Positions 26,045-35,013 of a stretch of 47,475 nucleotides of DNA are shown here, in pieces. The notes beneath the pieces were generated by a model. That model saw only the letters and a list, made by a program, of their open reading frames with translations, searched no databases and was not told the DNA's origin. Source of the stretch: a virus; the IMG/VR virus record IMGVR_UViG_3300017708_001763, positions 1 through 47,475 of that record. One strand, 5' to 3'. The first letter of the stretch is position 1, and each line of letters starts with the position of its first letter. The position numbers and the translations under genes are program-made.

Positions 26045-27559
26045 ATGGCAACTCCCGCAAACATAACTAAAATAGGTGCAGCATTTAAGCCAGGAGAGGA
26101 TGAGGACGGAAACGAAGTTGCTCTGCCTGATGCTAATGAAGATATATGGATCTCTCCACCCCACGTACTGTCGCAACCAAAACCGAAACCACCAGAAAAA
26201 AGTAATACCAATATAAATTTAACTTTACCATCAGATGCTAAAGCTGCTGCTAATACTAGAGTCGTATATGTTACTACCTATAACCCCAAAACAAAAATAA
26301 CAGCGGTTTATGAACAAGAGTATGAAGGTATCCTCAATCGCACACCCAAACTACTTGATCCTGCAAAAAGGATTGCAACAAGAAACGAAAAGGATGGTAC
26401 ATATGAACCAACAAAATATGCAAAGGAGAATTATACAGCCAGTACAGTCAGCAATATAGCAAATAATGCCGCAACTAGGGCAGATATAGAGCGGACTAGA
26501 GCATATACTTATCAAAATGGTTATCAGCAAATTAATAAGAAACCACCATCACCTGTTCAAGTCGCAACTGCTCTTCAAGATCCACTTCCAGTAGCAGATC
26601 CAGATGCAATTCCTCTACCAGGTGCTGAGGATAATGATGGTTCATCAATAACAGGGGCATCTCTTAGTTCTATAGATATAGATGACGTTCAGACTGCATC
26701 CGAAGTGGCAAGTGGTCTTTCAGATGATTTAAAATACCCATCTAATAGTCCAACATATTTGCAATCAGATTACATAAGGTTCTCTGCAGTTAAATATGAA
26801 CCAGCACAAGTCAGTTCAAATAGCTTTGCAATATCATACAACCCTGGACAAATCATAGGGAAATCAGTATATTTACCAATACAAGGTGGAATATCAGATT
26901 CAAATGGTGTTGGTTGGAATGAAGAAGTAATAAATCCATTACAAATTGCTGGTGCTCAAATTGCAATGGGAACCATCCAAGAGGGTGGTCCAGGATTAAT
27001 GGATGCGTTTACGAAAGTAGCGGGTAATGTGGTAGGTCACGCGCCTGGTGTAAAAGCAGCACTTAAAGCATCCGTCACTGAGTCTGCTATTGGTGCAAAT
27101 ATATTACCCAGAACATCAAGAGCAATATTTAACCCAAATACAGAACTTTTATTTAATGGTCCTCAATTAAGAGCATTTACATTTTCATTTAAACTTATGC
27201 CTAGAAGTGATAGTGAAGCTAAGGAAATTAAAAAAATCATCAGATTTTTTAAAGTTAATATGGCAGCAAGAACAACAGAATCAGCATTGTTTTTAAAAGC
27301 GCCAAATGTATTTCGCATAGAATATATACATAAGGATGAGGGCGCTAATTCTCATCCTGGCATAAATCTAATCAAAGATTGTGCTCTTCAGAACTTTTCT
27401 GTTGACTATACACCAGATGGCACATATATGACCGTTGGTGATGATGGTATAGGTGCAATGTTCTCATACAATCTCACAATGAGTTTTATGGAACTTACTC
27501 CAGTATATTCCAAAGATTATGATGATGAAAAAGCAGATGATCACCCAATCGGTTACTAA
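26045..27559 (+). CDS. 48: gp48 baseplate tail tube cap (504 aa)
   Basis: The C-terminal half (SRAIFNPNTELLFNGPQLRA, FTFSFKLMPRSDSEAKEIKK, IIRFFKVNMAARTT) is the gp48 signature of T4-like phages, a tail-tube-like fold that caps the hub before tube polymerisation. The N-terminal 230 residues are low-complexity, Pro/Ala/Asp-rich and probably disordered, making the protein longer than T4 gp48 (364 aa). It lies 3 nt before gp53. Confidence 0.85.
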   Translation: MATPANITKIGAAFKPGEDEDGNEVALPDANEDIWISPPHVLSQPKPKPPEKSNTNINLTLPSDAKAAANTRVVYVTTYNPKTKITAVYEQEYEGILNRTPKLLDPAKRIATRNEKDGTYEPTKYAKENYTASTVSNIANNAATRADIERTRAYTYQNGYQQINKKPPSPVQVATALQDPLPVADPDAIPLPGAEDNDGSSITGASLSSIDIDDVQTASEVASGLSDDLKYPSNSPTYLQSDYIRFSAVKYEPAQVSSNSFAISYNPGQIIGKSVYLPIQGGISDSNGVGWNEEVINPLQIAGAQIAMGTIQEGGPGLMDAFTKVAGNVVGHAPGVKAALKASVTESAIGANILPRTSRAIFNPNTELLFNGPQLRAFTFSFKLMPRSDSEAKEIKKIIRFFKVNMAARTTESALFLKAPNVFRIEYIHKDEGANSHPGINLIKDCALQNFSVDYTPDGTYMTVGDDGIGAMFSYNLTMSFMELTPVYSKDYDDEKADDHPIGY

Positions 27560-27562
27560 AAA

Positions 27563-29944
27563 ATGGCAAATTATTTCAGTCACGTACCATTTCTTGAGTA
27601 TATATCTAGAGATAATGAAAGGTCAACTTTAAGTGACTATACTGTTGTCAAAAATTTATTCAAAAGAGCAAAAATACGAGAAGACGTATTTTCAAATTTA
27701 AGTTATTTTAACAAATATCAAATCAAAGGTGAAGAAAGACCTGATGAAGTAGCAGATAAAATATACAAAGATCCAAGTTTGGACTGGGTAGTTTTATTAT
27801 CAAATAATATTCAAAATGTTTATGACGAGTGGCCAAAAACTCAACAGGCACTTGATAAATTCCTTTTAGATAAGTATGGATCTTATGAAGAATTATATGG
27901 TGGAATACATCACTATGAGACAGTAAAAACAACTACATTGGATGGTTACACTATTGTAGAGTCTGGTGTAGAAGTAAATGAAGGATTTTTCAAAGCACCA
28001 GAATATGAAATTGAATTAGATCCAAATATTGTTTTGCCCTCAGAAATTCCTGGAGATTTTGCAGAAGCAACTGCAGAGTATAATTCAAATAGTGGACAAG
28101 TAACAAAGTTGACATTAGTAAATGCTGGATCTGGGTATACTGGATTTGCTGAAGTAACAATAGAAGATCCACCATCTCCAATAACTGGTATTGCATCTTG
28201 TCAACTAAATGTATTTCCAGATGAACGAGAAGTTGGTCAAATAACAATTATCGATACTGGCAGTGGATATAACTTTCAACCAATAGCAACATTTAGTGAT
28301 CCACCACCAACAATTACTGCAGTATTAGAACCTGTTATTGGTGTTGGAGGATCTATTTTAAGTGTTGGAATTACATCTGCTGGAGATGGATACACATTTA
28401 CACCAATAGTTACATTTCCACCACCACCAAATATCATTGAGAGTGCAGCTTTTATATCTGCTAGTTCATTCACAGTAGAGAGTGGATTTGAGGGTATGTT
28501 CTTAAATGCTACTGGAAAAAGACTGTTCACTGCACATGGAGCAAATACATATACTTCTGGAATTATTGAACAATATGAGCTGTCATCTGCACATGATATG
28601 TCAACAGGTTCTCTTCTTAGAACGAGAACATTAAATTTTGATGGACTAGTCTTTGAATACTGCACTGGAATCGAATTTAAACCAGATGGAACCAGAATGT
28701 ATGTAAGTGGTCTTACAAACGCTGGTAATAAATTAGCACAATATGACCTTTCAACAGCATGGGATATTAGTACAGCATCATTAGATGTTAGTATATCTAT
28801 GCCAGCGATGTCTGGAGTAAGAATACAAGATACTGGAGAACATATTTTTATTCTTGATATTCAAGATCCAGATAAGATCAAAAAATATCAACTAACTTCA
28901 AACTGGGATATTGGATCTATGTTCCCACTCCCAGTTCAAATAGCAAATATCTCAACTATCTGTATACCTAACGAATCTTCTATTCGTGGATTTTCCTTCA
29001 AAGATGACGGAACAAAACTATATGTTTCTGGTACAGACAATAACTCAACATTTGTTATAACATTGACAACAGCATGGGATATTAGTGGATTATCATTACT
29101 AGGAGTACTAAACGTACAAAATGCTAGTGGAGACTCTACCCCATTAGATGTATATACAAATGCAACAGAAACTCTATTTTTTATTGGTGGTTCTATCAAT
29201 AGAAAAGTTTACACTTATGATACTGATGTAACTGCAACAGCAACTGCTACTGTAGGTGTAGGAACTAGAGCAGAAACTATTTTCAGCATAAATGTGACAA
29301 AACCTGGAGCTGGATATACCTCAACACCAGCACCAGTGATACAAATACAACCACCAATCCCCCATAGAACGGCAACAGGTTATACTCTAGTCACAAATGG
29401 ATCAGTCGTTGGTATTGTAATGCAAGATCGTGGTTATAACTATAGAACTGCACCAACTATACAAATAGAAGATCCACTCTCTGCCATCACAGCAAGAGCA
29501 AATATAAAAGCAGAGAATGGACTTATAAAGGAAATAAAAATTATCGACAACGGAAGAGGATATAACTCCATTCCCCAGGTATTCTTTAGTAAACCAGGAC
29601 CACTATACCTCCCATCAAAAAATGAAGTATTTGAGAGAAATGGTCAGGAATGGAAATTTGACGGATTTAACTGGAGAAGAAGAATTACTTTCGGAACAGT
29701 TTATTATGATGACATAAAAGATGACTTACTAGAAATTCCTGGTGCAGTAGCAGCAACAGCAATTACAAATTATCAGTATGAAGACAGAGTAGAAGCAAAT
29801 AAAAGAAGTATTTATTTACTTAAACCAGAATTCTTAAGTATTCTTTTTAATGATCTTGACGATATCATGCCATACAAAAAAGGTTCTGGACAATTTGTGT
29901 CTCAGAACCTTAAGAGGGGTGATAACCCTAGATTATATGAGTAA
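27563..29944 (+). CDS. 53: gp53 baseplate wedge protein with large inserted repeat domains (793 aa)
   Basis: The first 130 residues (MANYFSHVPFLEYISRDNER, then SNLSYFNKYQIKGEERPDEV and DWVVLLSNNI) and the last 110 (FERNGQEWKFDGFNWRRRI to the C-terminus) are gp53. T4 gp53 has only 196 residues; here about 550 residues are inserted. The insert holds GxGY-xxx-P modules at its edges (at least six) and in the middle a propeller-like array in which FKPDGTRMYVSG alternates with YDLSTAWDISTASL three to four times. The insert may form a lobe on the baseplate wedge that touches the host surface; this is inference. Confidence 0.82.
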   Translation: MANYFSHVPFLEYISRDNERSTLSDYTVVKNLFKRAKIREDVFSNLSYFNKYQIKGEERPDEVADKIYKDPSLDWVVLLSNNIQNVYDEWPKTQQALDKFLLDKYGSYEELYGGIHHYETVKTTTLDGYTIVESGVEVNEGFFKAPEYEIELDPNIVLPSEIPGDFAEATAEYNSNSGQVTKLTLVNAGSGYTGFAEVTIEDPPSPITGIASCQLNVFPDEREVGQITIIDTGSGYNFQPIATFSDPPPTITAVLEPVIGVGGSILSVGITSAGDGYTFTPIVTFPPPPNIIESAAFISASSFTVESGFEGMFLNATGKRLFTAHGANTYTSGIIEQYELSSAHDMSTGSLLRTRTLNFDGLVFEYCTGIEFKPDGTRMYVSGLTNAGNKLAQYDLSTAWDISTASLDVSISMPAMSGVRIQDTGEHIFILDIQDPDKIKKYQLTSNWDIGSMFPLPVQIANISTICIPNESSIRGFSFKDDGTKLYVSGTDNNSTFVITLTTAWDISGLSLLGVLNVQNASGDSTPLDVYTNATETLFFIGGSINRKVYTYDTDVTATATATVGVGTRAETIFSINVTKPGAGYTSTPAPVIQIQPPIPHRTATGYTLVTNGSVVGIVMQDRGYNYRTAPTIQIEDPLSAITARANIKAENGLIKEIKIIDNGRGYNSIPQVFFSKPGPLYLPSKNEVFERNGQEWKFDGFNWRRRITFGTVYYDDIKDDLLEIPGAVAATAITNYQYEDRVEANKRSIYLLKPEFLSILFNDLDDIMPYKKGSGQFVSQNLKRGDNPRLYE

Positions 29945-29949
29945 GTATA

Positions 29950-30930
29950 TTAACTCTCAGCAAGTTTTTGGAAGTAACTCAAAGCATCATCCTCCTCTTC
30001 AGTAGAGTTAGAAGAATCCTTCGCCATAATATCAGGAGAATTAAATCCGCCGCTTGAAGGAAGATCGTTAAGTTCTTTCTTCAATTCCGCAGGTAGTTGA
30101 GTCTCTTCTTGGCGTCCACCAAAACTAGGCGTGAAGTTACCACGCATATCATCTTCACCCTGAAGTTCCTCATCTTGCCTACGAGAAGATCCTTTACGTC
30201 CAAGAACATAATCCAGACGTGTCTGAAGTGCTTCATAAGACTTAAACTGATCTTGAGCAGTCATGGCAGTAAGAGAATACTCCTTCTTCCAAAGTGCTTC
30301 AAGAGCGTCATCATCATCTAGTAGAACACTAGTAGAATCAAATTCAGACTTATCATAATTCCAATAACCATCAACCTTACGAATCTTCAGTTTGAAGTTC
30401 GCACCTTGCCAAAAATCAAATGGATTAATAGGAGTCTCATCTTCAAATTCAGGTTGCATTGCTGCCATAACCTTATCGAAGATTTTTTTACCAAACTTGA
30501 ACAAGAAAACTTGCCCTTCATTGTGAGGATTAGCAGGATCCTTCACAACGTAAATATTGCTATAATATGACAATTTACGTTTTTGCTTACGTACAATTTC
30601 TTTGTTGCTATTATCTCCACTGTTCCAAAGAGTACGATTATATTCGGATACAGGATCTTTCTGACCTAAAGTAGTCAGAGAATTCTCAATATACCAACCA
30701 CCAGGACCCTGGAATCCATGAGAGTACATCTTCACCCATGGAAGATCTTCACTATCAGGAGCAGGAAGGAATCGAATAACGGCATAACCATTACCCGTCT
30801 TATCCATTTCAGGTTTCCAGAGACGATCATCACCGCCACTAGAGTTGCTATTCATCTTCTCAACCTCTTTGACTAGTTTGGAAGTCAAAGATCCAAGAGA
30901 AGACTGTTTTTTGAGATTAGCAAAAGACAT
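29950..30930 (-). CDS. 32: gp32 single-stranded DNA-binding protein (326 aa)
   Basis: The start MSFANLKKQSSLGSLTSKLV and the core DRLWKPEMDKTGNGYAVIRF, LPWVKMYSHGFQGPGGWYIE, then the acidic C-terminal tail ending SSNSTEEEDDALSYFQKLAE identify gp32, which coats ssDNA and recruits gp59, polymerase and recombination proteins. The ATG at 30930 follows a GAGG site; a longer frame reaches into the promoter and is rejected. The T4 zinc-binding cysteines are absent: the chosen protein has no cysteine. A TTGACA-17-TAATAT promoter with an inverted repeat lies about 70-100 bp upstream. Confidence 0.92.
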   Translation of the reverse strand: MSFANLKKQSSLGSLTSKLVKEVEKMNSNSSGGDDRLWKPEMDKTGNGYAVIRFLPAPDSEDLPWVKMYSHGFQGPGGWYIENSLTTLGQKDPVSEYNRTLWNSGDNSNKEIVRKQKRKLSYYSNIYVVKDPANPHNEGQVFLFKFGKKIFDKVMAAMQPEFEDETPINPFDFWQGANFKLKIRKVDGYWNYDKSEFDSTSVLLDDDDALEALWKKEYSLTAMTAQDQFKSYEALQTRLDYVLGRKGSSRRQDEELQGEDDMRGNFTPSFGGRQEETQLPAELKKELNDLPSSGGFNSPDIMAKDSSNSTEEEDDALSYFQKLAES

Positions 30931-30976
30931 TCGTATTACCTCGTATTTGTTTTGTATTTGGCCTTTATGTACTCTA

Positions 30977-31017
30977 GGCACTTGCGGCGAGTACGGACCT
31001 ATATTAGTGCAAGTGCC
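30977..31017. repeat. Inverted repeat around the gp32 promoter -10
   Basis: GGCACTTGC at 30977-30985 and GCAAGTGCC at 31009-31017 are perfect 9-bp arms 23 bp apart, flanking the -10 box. One arm lies upstream of the predicted start site, so it would act in DNA rather than as a leader hairpin. Confidence 0.7.
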
Positions 31018-31029
31018 CGTAGTTGTCAA
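31001..31029 (-). promoter_or_regulatory. Sigma70-type promoter for gp32
   Basis: The minus strand has TTGACA (31024-31029), a 17-bp spacer and TAATAT (31001-31006). The -35 box overlaps the last codons of the DUF1825 gene. The -10 lies inside a 9-bp inverted repeat (30977-30985 and 31009-31017), which could be an operator. Confidence 0.75.
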
Positions 31030-31370
31030 TCAATATTTCCAGTTTGCTCGACCTGATCTTTCATGTGATCGATCAGTTTTTCCATATTACTAAAAATCAC
31101 ATTCATATCCACATTTTCGGGCATCCCAAGCATGGTAGCAGATTTAACGATATTATGCTTCATTTTTATTGCTTCTGGATCGTCTGATAGGGACAATCTA
31201 GCATAAAGTATTTTTTGCTTGTCGATAAGAGTTTTTAGTAACTCAACATGATCAAGTTTATCCTGTTTACCCATAGTATAAAAACTAAACATCTTGCTGT
31301 AAAGTTTTTCTTGAAGTTCATTGATATGGACAATTTCTGCCCTTACAACATCAGAATCAAAAAACGTCAT
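31026..31370 (-). CDS. DUF1825 family protein (114 aa)
   Basis: The start TFFDSDVVRAEIVHINELQE, then HVELLKTLIDKQKILYARLS and LSDDPEAIKMKHNI match the DUF1825 family of cyanobacteria and their phages, all-helical proteins of unknown role. It is placed between gp59 and gp32, so a replication-linked role is likely. The ATG overlaps the gp59 stop by 4 nt; its 3' end holds the -35 of the gp32 promoter. Confidence 0.72.
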   Translation of the reverse strand: MTFFDSDVVRAEIVHINELQEKLYSKMFSFYTMGKQDKLDHVELLKTLIDKQKILYARLSLSDDPEAIKMKHNIVKSATMLGMPENVDMNVIFSNMEKLIDHMKDQVEQTGNID

Positions 31371-31972
31371 AAAACACAGTCCTTTAAAATTTTGCGAAAT
31401 TTAAATATATCGATATTTAGGAAAGGATCATACTTCCTCATTGTTTTAGATACTGTCTCCCAAACAGGATCATTTAATTTTTTATCAAAATTATTTTTAA
31501 ATGCCAAGATACGATCAAGAATAATCAAAGTCTCAATAGATATATGCCCCTGAAGATGTAACTTAAGTATTCGCGGATGTTGACCAGATTTAGATTCAAA
31601 CAAAGAATCCAAATCAGTATTTACAATCATATTTTCAACTTCCTCTCTGAAAAGATAACTCAAACTTTGAACTCTTTTTTGCCATCCAGTGTATGCAGAT
31701 TCTCCTTCTTGGATCATCTGCCCAATCCAAACACTTTCTCCAGAATTGACAAAATTAGATACAAAAAAATCTACAACTTCTTTGTCGTTTTTTTGCCTAC
31801 TCATTTTCTCAAACCAATACCTATCCTTCCGCCTATAAAAAGATTGAAGGGAAGCACGAGTTTTACCACAATATTTGTGGTAGTCGTATTTATCTTTTGT
31901 GAAGTGATTCTTCATTGCAAGATATGTTTTATATACGTCAAAGGGAGTCATTTTTACAAAAAGGGTTTTCAC
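31367..31972 (-). CDS. 59: gp59 helicase loader (201 aa)
   Basis: T4 gp59 is 217 residues and loads the gp41 helicase onto gp32-coated ssDNA. The same order of motifs is visible: MTPFDVYKTYLAMKNHF, KDRYWFEKMSRQKN (T4 has a similar RDKYFFQKLSEK), SGESVWIGQM, HLQGHISIETLIILD and a C-terminal KFRKILKD. The GTG at 31972 is preceded by GGGGA, while the ATG at 31951 has no ribosome site, so the GTG is chosen; the ATG remains possible. It lies in the gp33-gp59-DUF1825-gp32 run. Confidence 0.86.
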   Translation of the reverse strand: MKTLFVKMTPFDVYKTYLAMKNHFTKDKYDYHKYCGKTRASLQSFYRRKDRYWFEKMSRQKNDKEVVDFFVSNFVNSGESVWIGQMIQEGESAYTGWQKRVQSLSYLFREEVENMIVNTDLDSLFESKSGQHPRILKLHLQGHISIETLIILDRILAFKNNFDKKLNDPVWETVSKTMRKYDPFLNIDIFKFRKILKDCVL

Positions 31973-32011
31973 GCAATTTTCCCCGCGATAAATTTCTCGA
32001 CTTTTTCTTAA

Positions 32012-32281
32012 TTAAAAAACCAATTTCGCCATGGAAGTTCTCTTAAGAAAGTTCAACTCCGTCGCATCACATTTAATCTTTTCTTTGAGTGGTTTAGATA
32101 TAAGTTTAGGTACAGATTCTAAATCAATACTATTACGTTCACAAAAATGAACGATAGCATCAATGTAATTCATCTCTCTATTGTCTCTAACTAAAATCTC
32201 AATTTCTTGAGCGAACTTAGCAGGACAAAAAAACTTTTTCTCTAGTGCCTTTTCAAATTCATCTTCGATTTTACTCGGCAT
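32012..32281 (-). CDS. 33: gp33 late-transcription coactivator (89 aa)
   Basis: Residues 38-80 (YIDAIVHFCERNSIDLESVP, then LISKPLKEKI) parallel T4 gp33 (YLEATTAFLEENSI region), which bridges the host RNA polymerase flap to the gp45 sliding clamp for late transcription. The C-terminus FLKRTSMAKLVF ends with hydrophobic residues in the place of the T4 clamp-binding tail. The ATG at 32281 overlaps the upstream nuclease gene by 11 nt; a longer frame would run far into that gene. Confidence 0.8.
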   Translation of the reverse strand: MPSKIEDEFEKALEKKFFCPAKFAQEIEILVRDNREMNYIDAIVHFCERNSIDLESVPKLISKPLKEKIKCDATELNFLKRTSMAKLVF

Positions 32282-32948
32282 AAGTCTCCAGCTTGTAGTT
32301 AACAAACTCTCTAATGTATTCTTGTAGTAACTTGATGTATTTTGTTTTGTCATGTTCTTCATAAACAACGCAGTCTCCGTCTTCACATGCCATAATAATG
32401 ACAAGTTTTTTTACACTAATACCAGTAAGTTCATAGAGCATACATCCATATGCCATACACTGAACAAAATAATGCTCAACCCATTCTACTGGTTTTGGTT
32501 TTTTTGATGTCTTAAAATCAATAATTGCTAACTCACCATCAAATTCAGCAATACAGTCTACGGTGCCAGCGATACCTAGCACCTTACTATATAGAGACCT
32601 TTCTAGCGCGTGAATATTAGTAATTTTATCCAACTCTGGTTTGGCAATCTTGAAAAGATATTCTGACAGAGGTTGAACTTTTGGAAGATCACTATTTTTT
32701 AAGTAATATTCCGTAAGCGTGTGCATATCTGTTCCACGGCTTGTAGATTGCTTAGTAATCTTATCAGCCTTTGCATTGCCAACTTTTTTTCTCCAGTTAA
32801 TAAAAATCTCACGATTTTTATGACTAGTGACAGAGGTAATGGAGACCAACTTTAGAAGATCCCCACCATCTGGAACAGAATAAAAACGAACTCCATCAAT
32901 AGTCTCGCGACTTAGAGTAGGCAAATCAATTTCAACGTGATCAAACAT
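32271..32948 (-). CDS. PD-(D/E)XK exonuclease, MGME1/Cas4-like (225 aa)
   Basis: A single-domain nuclease: R71-G-T-D-M-H76, E116, then GTVD131 and the catalytic D144-F-K146 in AIIDFKTSKKP, followed by Q in HYFVQCMAY. This order (H, D, D-x-K, Q) fits RecB/Cas4/MGME1-type exonucleases. The neighbours gp33, gp59 and gp32 indicate a replication or recombination role. It overlaps PhoH by 1 nt and gp33 by 11 nt. Confidence 0.8.
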   Translation of the reverse strand: MFDHVEIDLPTLSRETIDGVRFYSVPDGGDLLKLVSITSVTSHKNREIFINWRKKVGNAKADKITKQSTSRGTDMHTLTEYYLKNSDLPKVQPLSEYLFKIAKPELDKITNIHALERSLYSKVLGIAGTVDCIAEFDGELAIIDFKTSKKPKPVEWVEHYFVQCMAYGCMLYELTGISVKKLVIIMACEDGDCVVYEEHDKTKYIKLLQEYIREFVNYKLETYAE

Positions 32949-33703
32949 TAAAAACCTAATTCATGTTTTGCAATGAGGTATTCTTTACAGAGACCTGATC
33001 TTACAATGTCATCAAGACCGAACTCAATAATATCAAAAGATGGCATAACTCTAAGAATCTTCATAAAATCGACGATCCCATTCCTCTCATTAGTTTTTTG
33101 CAAATCAGATTGAGTTGCATCACCACAGAAACAAATTTTTGTGTTTTCGCCCGACCTAGTAATTATACTATCAAGTTCGTGAAAGTTCAAGTTTTGAAAT
33201 TCATCAACAATAATAATAGCTTTATCAAGGGTTGTTCCCCTAAGAAAAGAAGTAGACCAAAAACTTACGCTGCCCTGAGTTTTTAAGTTACCATACAGCA
33301 TCTCAAATTCAGCATCAGATGCCATCTGGAACATATATTTAACCATGTTCTTGTATGGAATTTGATAGATGTCTGCCTTATCTTCATGAGTTCCAGGAAG
33401 GAATCCAATTTCTCTAGTAGCAACTAAAGAACGAACGATATAAATCTTCTCGTAAGGTGTATTCTCATCAAGAACATCTCGCAAGGCGTTGTAAAAAGTA
33501 ATAAACGTCTTACCAGTTCCAGCACAACCATATGCTACAAGATTTTTATCATTACTGTATGATTCATACAGTGTTGCTTGATTATCTGTAAGTGGTTCGA
33601 TGTCAAGTAAAAAGTCCGTGTTAATTGGTTTCTTCCTTTTCATCTGCTTAGCAGTCATGCCAACACCAATTTGTTGTAGTTCAGTCTTTCTCTTCCTTGC
33701 CAT
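32948..33703 (-). CDS. phoH: PhoH-like P-loop ATPase (251 aa)
   Basis: Walker A GCAGTGKT at residues 59-66 and Walker B AIIIVDEFQN near 165 define the PhoH family, which is very common in marine phages. The basic N-terminus (MARKRKTELQQ) is short and no KH or PIN domain is attached. In phages the role is not settled; RNA or phosphate-stress links are suggested for hosts. It begins a run shared with the nuclease and gp33. Confidence 0.9.
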   Translation of the reverse strand: MARKRKTELQQIGVGMTAKQMKRKKPINTDFLLDIEPLTDNQATLYESYSNDKNLVAYGCAGTGKTFITFYNALRDVLDENTPYEKIYIVRSLVATREIGFLPGTHEDKADIYQIPYKNMVKYMFQMASDAEFEMLYGNLKTQGSVSFWSTSFLRGTTLDKAIIIVDEFQNLNFHELDSIITRSGENTKICFCGDATQSDLQKTNERNGIVDFMKILRVMPSFDIIEFGLDDIVRSGLCKEYLIAKHELGF

Positions 33704-33712
33704 AGAATTTAA

Positions 33713-34762
33713 TTACCTAGAGGGATGATTTTTATTTAGAACATGATGCCACAAAAACTTAGCAGCACCTATTGAGATGCCGCCATCATGGCATACGGGA
33801 TCGATGTAAAAGTTCACATCTGGAAACTCTTTCAAGTATTCATAATTATTCACGCAGTTTAAAAAATAACCGCCTGACAATACAATATTTTTTGTTTTGG
33901 TTTTACTTAACAATTGCTTAATCAATCGAATTGTATGATCTCTTGTCTCTTCTTGTGCTTTTTTAGCCAAATCAGAGGCAGCTTGACCTTCAATGTTTGG
34001 AGGTTCATCATCATACGGTGTGTATTTTGAGTTTCCAGCCAATGTCCTATATGTATTTAATATTTTTTGATTGTCAGTAATCCAAGTTTCAGTTTCGTTG
34101 TCATACTTAAACCAATCATCGTCAAACCTATCAGAATTACCATAAGAAGATAGACCCATAACTTTTCCTGGTTCTAAACCAAGAACTCCCTGAAGAGTAT
34201 TAAAGATCCACCCACAACTTATAGTAGAAGACATTACATCAGTAGCATTTAATTTATAATTAGTATAATCTACTTCAAGTGCATCCCATCCATAATAAAC
34301 CTTTTTAAGAACCTCATACTTACCTTCAGTAAAGTAGTACATAGATTCTCCTTCTTTACGATCAAGGAATGAGACTCCCCCTCCGTCAAGAATCAAAGCA
34401 GCAGATTCATTAAATCCAGAACCGTAGAATGCACTACAGGCATGATAAAGGTGATGTTCCCACTCATAATGTATCTTACCAAAACTTAAATTATATTTTG
34501 ATAGATCACGAATAATACTATCAATTAAATCTGAATCATTATCACAATGTTCACCTGCCTTGCCCCAAGATGCAAATATAATATGATCTAGGTGAGTAGT
34601 ATAATTTTTAATGTCCCCTAAACACCTCTTTTCATCATGATATTTCCACTCTTCTTCCTTGTTACCACTATACCTATCATCTTCCATATAATATACCACC
34701 TCACCATCATGCAAGAGAGATATTGATGCATGATGTGATATATTGATTCCAAGAATATACAT
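33713..34762 (-). CDS. Carbamoyltransferase N-terminal domain only (349 aa)
   Basis: This matches the Kae1-like N-terminal domain of NodU/CmcH/TobZ O-carbamoyltransferases: MYILGINISHHASISLLHDG, the metal-binding WEHHLYHACSAFYGSGF (His103, His104, His107), LILDGGG, GKVMGLSSYGN, and VLSGGYFLNCVNN. The YrdC-like C-terminal domain (GQRALGNRSI motif) that makes carbamoyl adenylate in such enzymes is missing; the protein ends at the domain boundary. It may need activated carbamoyl groups from the full-length homologue at 41955-43619, or may have another role. Confidence 0.82.
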   Translation of the reverse strand: MYILGINISHHASISLLHDGEVVYYMEDDRYSGNKEEEWKYHDEKRCLGDIKNYTTHLDHIIFASWGKAGEHCDNDSDLIDSIIRDLSKYNLSFGKIHYEWEHHLYHACSAFYGSGFNESAALILDGGGVSFLDRKEGESMYYFTEGKYEVLKKVYYGWDALEVDYTNYKLNATDVMSSTISCGWIFNTLQGVLGLEPGKVMGLSSYGNSDRFDDDWFKYDNETETWITDNQKILNTYRTLAGNSKYTPYDDEPPNIEGQAASDLAKKAQEETRDHTIRLIKQLLSKTKTKNIVLSGGYFLNCVNNYEYLKEFPDVNFYIDPVCHDGGISIGAAKFLWHHVLNKNHPSR

Positions 34763-34764
34763 AA

Positions 34765-35013
34765 TTAAATCTTTGTGACTACAGATCCAGGAGCTTTAGA
34801 TGCTTTATTAAGGATCTCATTCCATTCTGGTTTCTGTTTAATCAAACGATCTTTCCATTCACCAACTTCAAGTCCCAATAATGGGGCGTTGTCTGGGGTA
34901 TAATACCGTTGCCAATCTGGGTTATCTTCACACCACTTATCCCAGTCATGAATACTCATGACAACTTCTTTAGTTTCGCCAGTCTCTTGGTGCTTTACAG
35001 GGTATGTTGCCAT
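34765..35013 (-). CDS. Conserved cyanophage-type small protein (82 aa)
   Basis: The sequence MATYPVKHQETGETKEVVMS, IHDWDKWCEDNPDW and EVGEWKDRLIKQKPEW resembles a small protein often seen near ThyX in cyanophages; the function is unknown. The ATG at 35013 overlaps the thyX stop (TAATG), so the two are coupled. An in-frame ATG 9 nt upstream lies within thyX and is less likely. Confidence 0.65.
   Translation of the reverse strand: MATYPVKHQETGETKEVVMSIHDWDKWCEDNPDWQRYYTPDNAPLLGLEVGEWKDRLIKQKPEWNEILNKASKAPGSVVTKI

Noticed and set aside
31577-32011. Plus-strand 144-codon frame over gp59
   Set aside because: Antisense to gp59, whose motifs match the family; the product is hydrophobic, low-complexity shadow sequence.
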